15,249 nucleotides of DNA. Origin: Oscillospiraceae bacterium. GTDB lineage: Bacteria > Bacillota > Clostridia > Oscillospirales > Ruminococcaceae. The stretch covers positions 1 through 15,249 of the forward strand of contig DXWR01000104.1 in the NCBI GenBank assembly GCA_019416775.1. The letters are read 5' to 3'. Position numbers and translations under genes: made by a program. The notes beneath the pieces were generated by a model, which saw only the letters and a program-made list of their open reading frames with translations, had not been told where the DNA came from and ran no database searches. Positions 8,801 through 15,110 of this stretch are shown here, piece by piece (the stretch's first letter is position 1; each line of letters starts with the position of its first letter).

Positions 8801-10418
8801 AGTTGTTGCCGGTAATGTAACCAGTCACGTTTTTAGTGGTTGTGTTAATGGACTGGCCGTCAATCACCTGCCACTTGCCTTCATCCTTGGTCAGCAGATA
8901 GGGCTGTGCGGGATCCATGGGTTCTTCCGGTTCTTCTTCACTGCTGCCGGGAATTTGTGCAGTGCCGGGAAGATTAGCAATTTCCAAATCGGTCAAAGCG
9001 GTATCATAGAACGCCACATTGTCGTAGGAAGCGCCTGCACTGCCCCAGAAGGTACCAGCAATACCCAAATAAAACTGTTCTGCGCTATTAAGCAGATCTG
9101 TAATAGTGGTAGCATCTGCACCGGAAATTAGGTTAGTGATGTTAGCCTGAACCTTCAGCACACCGTCCACATAGGTATTCAGAGAACCATCATTTTTGAT
9201 CACCACAGCCACCTTGTGCCAGCAATCATCCAAACTCAGTAATCCGGTTGCCTGGTCAAAGTAGCCAGGAGCACCGTTGTAATGAAGAGAGCCGTCACCA
9301 CTCAAAGCAAAGAGAGGTGTTTCGGTGACATTATTGGCGAATCCCCAGTGAGCTTCAAAAGAGTTGACTGCAGTACCGGTGAGCTTCACATTCATGGAAA
9401 CAGTCGCTTCAGTCAAATCACTGTTTTTGAAAGGATTGTCAAAGGTAATGTAATTTTTGGGGTAGGTAGTGTAATCGCTGGCTACGTTGACTACGTTGCC
9501 TTGGATTTCATCTTCCACTGCTTCTACAGTACCGGTAACCGAATAGTCGCCGATACCATTTTCAAAGTCGTAGCTGATAACCGCTTCAGGAGCTGCTTCT
9601 TCATAGATAGCAGCCACTGCTTCCGCATCGGCAGCACCGGAGTAGATCCGAACGTCGTCGTAATCCGCGCCGGCGGTGCACCAAGCATTGATAGTGGTGC
9701 CAAAGCCCAGATAAAACTTATCCTGTTGTGTCAGGAAAGAAACCAGCTGGGAGGCATTGGCCACATCAGTGCCTACAGTATACTTCAAATCGCCGTCCAC
9801 ATAGACGTTCAAAGTGCCGTCGCCACCTACGGTAGCTACCACCTCCGAGAACTGTTCCGCAGAGATCCCCGGATTCAGTTCCGGATGCTGTTCGTTGGTG
9901 TAATCATAAAACACATTGTTGCCGGCATTGAATCGGAAACCGCCAGGGAGCATGCCTGCAAAAGCGTTTTCAGGTCCGACACCGTTAGCCACACACCAAA
10001 GACCTTCCCAAGAATTGGTCTGCAGAGTGGCATCATGCAGCCGAATCTTCATGGCAATGGTGAAGCCGTTCGTGGAATCCACATCTTGCATGGGGTTGTC
10101 GTATTCCACATAGTTTTTAATATTGTTTGCAAAGCTGCTCTCGTTGGCAATGGACAGATAGGTGTTGCCATTCTCTTCTTTTTGAAGGGTGACAGCGCCT
10201 GCATCTGTTCCGGTCGCAGTTGCAGTGTCCCCGCTCACCGAATCGGTATAGCCACTTTCAAAGCTATACTGGGCCAGCAGTTCCATTTCATCCAGGCTCG
10301 CTGCACCCACGTTCTGACTGTTCCCAAAGGTGAAGGGAGCAGCCACCAGGGTGGTGGCGGCCATGCAGGCTGCTAGGATACCGGCAAGAGCTTTCTTCAA
10401 AGAATTGGTCTTTGTCAA
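5826..10418 (-). CDS. Giant secreted protein with about five LamG-like domains
   Basis: This 1530-residue exported protein probably acts as a surface carbohydrate-binding or scaffold partner of the GH43 enzyme encoded just upstream. A signal peptide (1 to about 40; positive KK, then a hydrophobic run, then small residues ending GAA) is followed by five concanavalin-A/LamG-like beta-sandwich regions at about 48-273, 280-485, 505-690, 750-1050 and 1065-1297. Recurring marks are a Phe-rich opening strand, a 'YVDG' or 'YLDG' hairpin and a closing 'YDDVRIYSGA..' segment. Domains 1 and 2 look like a tandem duplication. An acidic linker (SSEEEPEEPMDP, about 492-503) separates domains 2 and 3. Residues about 1313-1530 form a beta-rich module shared with the first gene of the operon. 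No LPxTG motif, dockerin, SLH repeat or membrane helix is visible, so attachment is unexplained. Translation starts at TTG behind a perfect AAGGAGG. No catalytic motif was recognised, and the ligand is unknown. Confidence 0.88.
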   Translation of the reverse strand: MTKTNSLKKALAGILAACMAATTLVAAPFTFGNSQNVGAASLDEMELLAQYSFESGYTDSVSGDTATATGTDAGAVTLQKEENGNTYLSIANESSFANNIKNYVEYDNPMQDVDSTNGFTIAMKIRLHDATLQTNSWEGLWCVANGVGPENAFAGMLPGGFRFNAGNNVFYDYTNEQHPELNPGISAEQFSEVVATVGGDGTLNVYVDGDLKYTVGTDVANASQLVSFLTQQDKFYLGFGTTINAWCTAGADYDDVRIYSGAADAEAVAAIYEEAAPEAVISYDFENGIGDYSVTGTVEAVEDEIQGNVVNVASDYTTYPKNYITFDNPFKNSDLTEATVSMNVKLTGTAVNSFEAHWGFANNVTETPLFALSGDGSLHYNGAPGYFDQATGLLSLDDCWHKVAVVIKNDGSLNTYVDGVLKVQANITNLISGADATTITDLLNSAEQFYLGIAGTFWGSAGASYDNVAFYDTALTDLEIANLPGTAQIPGSSEEEPEEPMDPAQPYLLTKDEGKWQVIDGQSINTTTKNVTGYITGNNFSISGWMNFNSISGNNMYLFQMQGGTNSAHGVRFSTSRDGALRTWLMNNNIDTSWDSEQLLPVGETFLFTLNYDGDNHTITVYINNEVYFTYTNENTVVPATDYSMANIVLGTSQWSDPTLDGRMADLYISNNLISTDDIAAKVTEADYPGWDDTSDAVVPLIAERENLNIVEGAENVKYGTETDSKGNKVITAVNGQAKAQLSTEKYEAETLSTNDVTTDAGYREFDTSAFLSNADDFTVTAWVHWFGDTASSWSGSQSLKAQRFFDLFNIDKEEQSEFEFYFNGWEQDNEQYIIRNPSVSSESELVAGATEQATMGTGSNQSWEEGVYLCGITAGAVLNGMSRPCFRPGLTWATSRGANSNLPYPNQWNHIAVVYDANGHVGSDGTVYGASLTYYLDGAAYATRYYDYADFDSEADQWIEAYGDAAGLTDALPDSSSSNLVGGSADGADIIYGLDSADDLKVRNMALNTLYLGKATNSEAFWNGEYRNAYLYNYALTSGEVSEDYVDLVKPLEGASMETPTEANNITTDGNIYALVSESTNASKTMELGFNAEWLNTSAYRGTSSLSFNGDGGYAEVDTSLLTTDGQPIKEDGSNVSDQFTFSTWVNLNDVLDWGRIFDIKGDNGELFLSNNGYFNNDANVGLGLRSSTLENGIETGHNDVSVGTSITAGNWVNITVVIDDTDVSLYFQGELEATGKLTMPLSEMGINTFYLSRSAAVDGKYGLPLDPDNDITLDETYLVQDALSDAQVLQLAKYGYAGAKTSTTQENSTRLEMLDVADLFDADRNVDTYYVDITDHKTLSAEVMNALANSTGKTLYVRVEQGVSYDFIWELTSEAFAGRTYSASDEFDLLVSGANMSSADATTILTKWSQKDPTANVNLQAQTITVYADKLPVELPLFINYNRDFLQTVDNGDGTQTLKDVPLKLYKGNASSYSLLKDGLNAPTDQDGNTLMQNYTNPSTGATGTVIQYYVQNLTEGGSFILTPQTLP

Positions 10419-10433
10419 GTCCTATTCCTCCTT
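10419..10433 (-). promoter_or_regulatory. Ribosome-binding site that fixes a TTG start
   Basis: AAGGAGG (10427-10433) stands 8 nt before TTG at 10418. The next in-frame Met falls inside the hydrophobic core of the signal peptide and would remove its positively charged N-region. The TTG is therefore the start. The preceding GH43 gene has an almost identical site (AAGGAGGAAT) but an ATG. Confidence 0.85.
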
Positions 10434-10471
10434 ACTGATTGCTAGGGTAGCCCATCATTTTGTGAAAGGCC

Positions 10472-13231
10472 TTAGTCATACATTCTCTTGCCCCAGTGGG
10501 CGATGCCGGTGTCGTCGATGCCGCTGAACATGATGGTGCCCTTGGTGTTCTCCACATCCCAGCCAATCATAACTTTCGCATACAGGGTGATGGGCAGATC
10601 ATTGCCGTCCCCATCTGCACCTACGAAGGAAACAGTGAGCATCTTAGTGGAAGCGTCAAAGCTCCAGGTGCCTTCCCGATCGCCGTAGTAGACTTTCGCG
10701 TCGGTAATGCTGTTACCGTCGATCTGGCCCCCAGCTACGGTAAATACTGCTTCGTTAAACAGCTTTCCGCGTTCGCTGGTTTCGGTAAAGACAATGTATT
10801 CCCATTCGCCCAGAATATCCCGGTAGGTAGTGTCATGCTTCTGGTTCATGCTGCCATCCTGCAGGCTGCCTTCGTCAGCGTACCAACCGGGGCTGAATAC
10901 GGGCCAGGTGCCGTTGGAGGTTTCCACAAATTCCAGATCCCGCACCACCAGATAGTGGTTGGTGTAGGTTACGCTACCATCAGAACTGGTGCTGGTGCTG
11001 CCGCCCTCACGGGTGTGGTGAATGAACTTAAAGTTGCCGTCAGCGTCCTTGAACCAGGTGCCGTGACCAGGTGCCTTGAAACCGGCATAACTCCAGGTAC
11101 CGGAGCCGTGGGTGGTGTAGTTGCCCACCAGACTGGAGGACCAGGTGTAGCTGCACATCAACTTCGTACCGGTGCCGATATAAGCATTTGCACCAGTCTG
11201 ATAATTGTAGTACTCTTTCTGACCATCGGTCATCACAGCGCCGTTGTAATCCTCATAGCTGCCGTCAATGGTATCGCTGCGGCTGACCCGAACGTCATAG
11301 GTGGAGTACAAATCGCCGTCGGTAACGAAGAGGAAGTAATCATAATCCGTTCCGTTCCAATAGGTGAGGATGGAGCTGCCTTCCTGGTTGGTTTCGCCGC
11401 CGCCCATAACAGCCAGCAGGGTGCCGTCGCCGGAGGGAAGACCAGTGGTGTAGCCGTTTTCGGAGATGCCCACCGGCATCTGCACGCCCCGGTCTGCGTC
11501 GTAAGCCATCTCAGTGAGACGGATACCGCCGTAAGAACCGTAGGACAGATAGTAGGTCACGTCACCGGTGTAGTTCTCGCCGCTATACACATAGGCAATG
11601 GAAGCGTCAATGACGTTGCCGCCGCCGGCATAAGAGTTGAGCACCATGTGATTTTTCAGCTCAGTCAGAGTGATCACCTTATCGCCGTTATCGTCGATGG
11701 TGTAGCCGCCTTCCGCGCTGTCGCTGGTGGCGTAGTAGGTAACGGCTTTCTGAGAACCGAACACTTCGGTGACGCCGAAGTACAGCACGTACTGGTTGCT
11801 GTTTTCATCGTAGTAAGCATCGGGAGCCCAGAAGGTGTGCTGACCGTCGGCATATTCCCGTCCATACATAAAGTTCTGCATGGAGTAAATGCCTTCGCCA
11901 ATGCTGGAAGTGTACACCTGGGTGTAACCTTCATCGCTGGCGCCGGTACAGCCATCCACCGAAGCGATAACCTGGTCCATCTGCGCCTTGCTGTAGATGA
12001 TCACAGCGCTACCAGAGGGAGCGTAGTCGGTGGGAGTGATCTCACCGGTTGCTTCGTTCACAATACCAGTGCCGATGTAGGTCTGCACGGCGATCTGGTT
12101 TAACTGATTGAGCACCGGAACGCCATTGGTCGTATTATAATAATAATACTTGATAACGTACTCGTTGGTATCCTCATCGTAGAGGTAGGAGTACTGGTTG
12201 ATGGTATTGGCAGTGCCGTCCACCGGTTCCCACTGACCCACAGCATCCACCTGAGTGGTCTGACCGTTGGTCGTGACGGAATAGGTGCTGCCCAAGGGAT
12301 AGACGCCATCCAAGGCCCAGCCCACGAATTCCCAGTTCACCAGATCCCGAGAACGGCGGACTTGAATGCCCATGGTGGTATCGGAGATGGCCACGCCGAT
12401 TTCCGCGTCGGTGCCGTAAGAGTAGTAGTAGCCGGAAGCTTCATCATAGAAGCAGCTCAGGTCGTGTCCGTCCAGACGGCCCCGGTTGACCGGATCGGTT
12501 TTGGTGGTGTTGGAGAACTCCACGTTCACCGTTTCCAACTGGCCGGTAATGCCGAACAGGTCGTTTTGCAGCTTGGTCTGCACCACTTTATAGGCGCCGG
12601 AAGTCGCTGCGGTAAAGGAACCGGTTACCGGTACGCTTACCACGGTTTCACCGCCGATGGTAACGTTTTCCCCGTTGCCGTTTTGCACAGTGGGGCCTTC
12701 ATAGGTCAAGTTGGTGTTGTAAAGCAGGTTGTTCACATTGTCGAAGACAGCCACGATAAAGTTGCCGTCCACTTCGACACGGTTGGTTTCTCCGATCAGG
12801 TTGCCATCTGCATCGTAAAGCTTGATGGTCTGTCCTGCAGCCAAAGCGGCCCGGAGATTGGCCAAAAAGGTGTCATCATTGCTGTAGAAAGCAATCTGCA
12901 CCCGCAAGACACCATCCTGATAGGTAGCAGAGGAAACTTGTCCTGCGGTAATAGACTGACCAAAAACACGTGATCCACTGTTATTATCGTTTGTAGTTGT
13001 ATTATCGACAGTTGGCTGCCGGTTGTTATTCAACAGGCTGCCGCCCGGAAGAGCCATTTCCTCGGTGACAGTTTCGTAGGTGATCAACCGGTCGGTTCTC
13101 TCGGCCATATCATAGCCGTTGAGAAGCAGGATGGTCACCACGCAGCCAACAATGCCCAGCAGAACAACCCAGCCGATAATCACACTGATCATATTAACCT
13201 TTTTCCCGAAAAAGGATTTCAGTTTTTCCAT
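10472..13231 (-). CDS. Membrane-anchored GH43 endo-alpha-1,5-L-arabinanase-like enzyme
   Basis: This 919-residue protein is probably an extracellular arabinan hydrolase. A charged start is followed by one long hydrophobic helix (about 14-38), a signal anchor; the IVGC inside resembles a lipobox, but hydrophobic residues continue after Cys. An Asn/Thr linker (about 67-87) and a beta-rich region of unknown function (about 90-245) precede the five-bladed propeller (about 250-770). GH43 marks, in order: GHDLS with the candidate base Asp257, WAPD (468-471), VIDAS with the likely pKa-tuning Asp542, EGSS with the candidate acid Glu617 followed by STYDVRVSRS, and PGHGTW with the structural His723. 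About 165 residues separate blade 1 (VNWEFVG) from WAPD, far more than the few dozen usual in arabinanases. Residues about 805-919 resemble the GH43_C beta-barrel domain. The ATG at 13231 (AAGGAGG at 9 nt) is preferred over an adjacent TTG. Substrate assignment rests on motif similarity. Confidence 0.88.
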   Translation of the reverse strand: MEKLKSFFGKKVNMISVIIGWVVLLGIVGCVVTILLLNGYDMAERTDRLITYETVTEEMALPGGSLLNNNRQPTVDNTTTNDNNSGSRVFGQSITAGQVSSATYQDGVLRVQIAFYSNDDTFLANLRAALAAGQTIKLYDADGNLIGETNRVEVDGNFIVAVFDNVNNLLYNTNLTYEGPTVQNGNGENVTIGGETVVSVPVTGSFTAATSGAYKVVQTKLQNDLFGITGQLETVNVEFSNTTKTDPVNRGRLDGHDLSCFYDEASGYYYSYGTDAEIGVAISDTTMGIQVRRSRDLVNWEFVGWALDGVYPLGSTYSVTTNGQTTQVDAVGQWEPVDGTANTINQYSYLYDEDTNEYVIKYYYYNTTNGVPVLNQLNQIAVQTYIGTGIVNEATGEITPTDYAPSGSAVIIYSKAQMDQVIASVDGCTGASDEGYTQVYTSSIGEGIYSMQNFMYGREYADGQHTFWAPDAYYDENSNQYVLYFGVTEVFGSQKAVTYYATSDSAEGGYTIDDNGDKVITLTELKNHMVLNSYAGGGNVIDASIAYVYSGENYTGDVTYYLSYGSYGGIRLTEMAYDADRGVQMPVGISENGYTTGLPSGDGTLLAVMGGGETNQEGSSILTYWNGTDYDYFLFVTDGDLYSTYDVRVSRSDTIDGSYEDYNGAVMTDGQKEYYNYQTGANAYIGTGTKLMCSYTWSSSLVGNYTTHGSGTWSYAGFKAPGHGTWFKDADGNFKFIHHTREGGSTSTSSDGSVTYTNHYLVVRDLEFVETSNGTWPVFSPGWYADEGSLQDGSMNQKHDTTYRDILGEWEYIVFTETSERGKLFNEAVFTVAGGQIDGNSITDAKVYYGDREGTWSFDASTKMLTVSFVGADGDGNDLPITLYAKVMIGWDVENTKGTIMFSGIDDTGIAHWGKRMYD

Positions 13232-13277
13232 CAATGGATTCCTCCTTGCTTGGGGTTAGTATAGGTAGGACGGATGT

Positions 13278-14930
13278 TTATTCTTTGGGCTTCTTGGAAA
13301 CCACCTGCAGGATCACGATGGCGCCGACACCCAAAACAACCAGAGCTGCGACCACGATCCACAGAATCATGATGGCGGTGCCGTTATCATGGCTTTCCAC
13401 TACTTCGGTGACACTTTCGCTGACCGTAGAGGTGGTGGTGGTCACTGCATTGCTGACACCGGCCAAGGGAGAAATGGTAAACACCATGTCGCCGGTCTTT
13501 TCGGTGTCGAAGGTGACGTAGCCGTTTTCTACCACCAGATCGGTGCTGATGGGCTCCAGTTCCTGAGACTCTTCATTATACATATAGAGGTACAAAGGCT
13601 GGCTGTCAGCGTACATATCGCCCACATACACACGAATGGTGGCTTTGCCGGGCAGATCACCCTTATTAGAGAAATTCAAGATGTAGGGATAATAGTCGGA
13701 TCCTACCAAAGCAGAAATGGCGTCACTGGTACCATTGGTGACAATCTCCAGGTTCACCTCTTTGCTGGCATCGGTGATATCAGCACCGCTGAAAGTCCAG
13801 TTATAGAGCAACGCATTACTGGAATTTACCACGTCCAAGCTCAAAGTGTTGCCGGAATTCTGCAGCGCAGAGAACACACTGCTGGTCAGGGTGGTGGGAG
13901 CGGAAGCAGCCACTTCGGTTTCCGCAGCACTGCCCACGCTGGATTCGATAGCGCTCAGGTCGAACTCGGGGTTGACTTCTACAGTTACAGTTTCTTCCGA
14001 AGACTGTTGACCATCCTGTGGGCCGACAGGGCCGGTCGGATTATTGGTATTGGTATTGCTGCCGGGGATGGATACACCGCCGCCGCCGCTCTGAGCCAGA
14101 GAAGCGATTTCGCTGGCGCTCAAAGCGCCGTCATATACGTTGACGTCGCTCATCAAGCCGTTGTAACCCATCTTGCTGTCGGAAGCCTTGTTGGAACGGC
14201 CCAGGTAAAGTTTAAAGTTGGAGGCATCCTTGTTATTCACCAAGTTAGACCAAGAAGTGCCGATATTGGTGGAAGCATACAGGCTGCCGTTCAAATACAG
14301 ACTGGCAGTGCTGCCGGACACAGTGCAGGCAATATGTACCCAGGTGCCGCCAGCCATAGCATTGGTGCCTGCGCTGGGAGACAGGCAGACGTAGTCGTCG
14401 GCGGTGGTGGTGGAAGCAGAGGCATTTTCATACATGCAGAAGCCCATACCGTCGATGGCGGCTGCGCCGGTGATTTCGTTGTTCTTCATACCCAGAGGGG
14501 TAAAGTAGAAACAGGAAGCGGCGCCGGTGGAGCTTTCATAACCGAAGTCAAAGACCCGCTGCCAGTGCAGCTGAGAAGAGCCTTCTTCGCCACGCCAATA
14601 CAGCCAGCCGGTCCAGGAAAATCCGGAGCCGTTCATCCAGCTGGTATTGGTGATTTCCACGTAGTCGCTGTTGCCGGCAGGAAAGTTCATACCGGTTTTG
14701 GTGACGCCGTTGCCATCCGATTGGCTGGTAGCGGTCATTTGATTTCTCAACATGCCTGCCGTTTCAGCATTAGCGGAATTGATCGTGCCTTCCGGCGTAA
14801 TGATGTTGACTGCCGTTGCCGCCTTGGTCTGCGTTGGTGCAGGGGAAGCGAGCAGGGGAGTCGCCACCAAAGCCAGAGCCACAATCAGTGCCAAAAAGGA
14901 AGCAACGAGTTTGGATGCTTGTGTCTTCAT
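13278..14930 (-). CDS. LamG-domain surface protein with C-terminal membrane anchor
   Basis: This 550-residue first gene of the operon encodes a type I surface protein. A signal peptide (1 to about 30 or 38, hydrophobic core ASFLALIVALALVATPLLAS) leads to one LamG/concanavalin-A-like domain (about 85-278) with FSWTGWLYW, the hairpin SLYLNGSLYAS and the closing MSDVNVYDGALSASEIASLA. A Gly/Pro/Asn/Gln linker (about 280-312) follows. A beta-rich module (about 315-490) resembles the C-terminus of the 1530-residue protein. A Thr/Ser/Val stalk then leads to a membrane helix (about 517-543) ending in the basic tail KKPKE. It lacks LPxTG, so it is held by the membrane, not sortase-linked. The ATG at 14930 is chosen over a TTG-initiated extension from 15026: GAGAGG lies 9 nt upstream and the signal peptide starts there. 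A role in binding glycan or organising the arabinanase is inferred from context. Confidence 0.88.
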   Translation of the reverse strand: MKTQASKLVASFLALIVALALVATPLLASPAPTQTKAATAVNIITPEGTINSANAETAGMLRNQMTATSQSDGNGVTKTGMNFPAGNSDYVEITNTSWMNGSGFSWTGWLYWRGEEGSSQLHWQRVFDFGYESSTGAASCFYFTPLGMKNNEITGAAAIDGMGFCMYENASASTTTADDYVCLSPSAGTNAMAGGTWVHIACTVSGSTASLYLNGSLYASTNIGTSWSNLVNNKDASNFKLYLGRSNKASDSKMGYNGLMSDVNVYDGALSASEIASLAQSGGGGVSIPGSNTNTNNPTGPVGPQDGQQSSEETVTVEVNPEFDLSAIESSVGSAAETEVAASAPTTLTSSVFSALQNSGNTLSLDVVNSSNALLYNWTFSGADITDASKEVNLEIVTNGTSDAISALVGSDYYPYILNFSNKGDLPGKATIRVYVGDMYADSQPLYLYMYNEESQELEPISTDLVVENGYVTFDTEKTGDMVFTISPLAGVSNAVTTTTSTVSESVTEVVESHDNGTAIMILWIVVAALVVLGVGAIVILQVVSKKPKE

Positions 14931-14952
14931 AATAACGATCCTCTCTATCAGT

Positions 14953-14968
14953 GTGATTTCGCTTTCAA
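14953..14968 (-). promoter_or_regulatory. cre-like site (catabolite control, CcpA)
   Basis: TTGAAAGCGAAATCAC on the minus strand matches 15 of 16 positions of the degenerate Bacillus cre consensus WTGNAANCGNWNNCAW; only the last base differs. Its place downstream of the promoter would suit a roadblock type of carbon catabolite repression, as expected for a polysaccharide-degradation operon. It overlaps one hairpin arm, and the consensus is loose, so the match is suggestive only. Confidence 0.35.
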
Positions 14969-14989
14969 GCAGAAGAGCTCCGCTTGAAA
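14963..14989 (-). promoter_or_regulatory. Leader hairpin upstream of the LamG gene
   Basis: On the minus strand TTTCAAGC (14982-14989) and GCTTGAAA (14963-14970) form a perfect 8-bp stem with an 11-nt loop. No T-run follows, so it is not a terminator. It ends 17 nt before the ribosome-binding site. A second small palindrome, ACTTCC-AG-GGAAGT (14992-15005, plus strand), lies just upstream. Both fall inside the possible upstream ORF. Confidence 0.5.
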
Positions 14990-15080
14990 ACACTTCCAGG
15001 GAAGTTGTCCCATCATTTTTCCCCAAGATTCCGACCTATCTTACGAAAAAAAGGACAAACAATCCCCTATTTACTTCCTC

Positions 15081-15110
15081 ATGATAACACAGTTTTTCGT
15101 ATAATGTCAA
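15081..15110 (-). promoter_or_regulatory. Strong promoter of the LamG/GH43 operon
   Basis: On the minus strand a consensus -35 TTGACA (15105-15110) is followed after 18 bp by TATCAT (15081-15086). TG one base before the -10 gives an extended -10 element; the frame TTATCA would give a 17-bp spacer. The start point would be near 15074, leaving a leader of about 145 nt that holds an upstream ORF, a hairpin and a cre-like sequence. No other comparably strong promoter was seen inside the operon. Confidence 0.8.

Larger units (their letters stand above)
14948..15016 (-). other. Possible 22-codon upstream ORF (leader peptide)
   Basis: Inside the operon leader a minus-strand ORF starts with two tandem ATGs (15014-15016 and 15011-15013) behind a G-rich GGGGA stretch. 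It runs 22 codons and stops at TGA 14948-14950, followed at once by TAG. The stop lies a few nt before the ribosome-binding site GAGAGG of the LamG gene, so ribosomes finishing it would sit over that site. The peptide (starting MMGQLPWKCF, two Cys) has no run of one amino acid that would point to classic attenuation. Translation is unproven. Confidence 0.3.

Noticed and set aside
8915..8975. LPGTA in the giant protein as a sortase signal
   Set aside because: It lies mid-protein (near residue 484) with no following hydrophobic helix or basic tail, so it is not a sorting motif.
10496..12103. Plus-strand open frame (535 codons) opposite the GH43 gene
   Set aside because: It mirrors the codon pattern of the real minus-strand gene, is rich in Val/Ala/Gly, and has no motif or convincing start signal.
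13248..13270. TATACT in the gap between the first LamG gene and the GH43 gene as an internal promoter
   Set aside because: No acceptable -35 hexamer lies 16-18 bp upstream on the minus strand.
13389..14987. Plus-strand open frame (532 codons) opposite the first LamG gene
   Set aside because: It is a shadow of the real gene; the opposing strand has signal peptide, LamG motifs, TM helix and promoter.
14931..15026. Upstream TTG extension of the first LamG protein
   Set aside because: It would place 32 polar residues before the signal peptide and bypass the GAGAGG ribosome-binding site next to ATG 14930.
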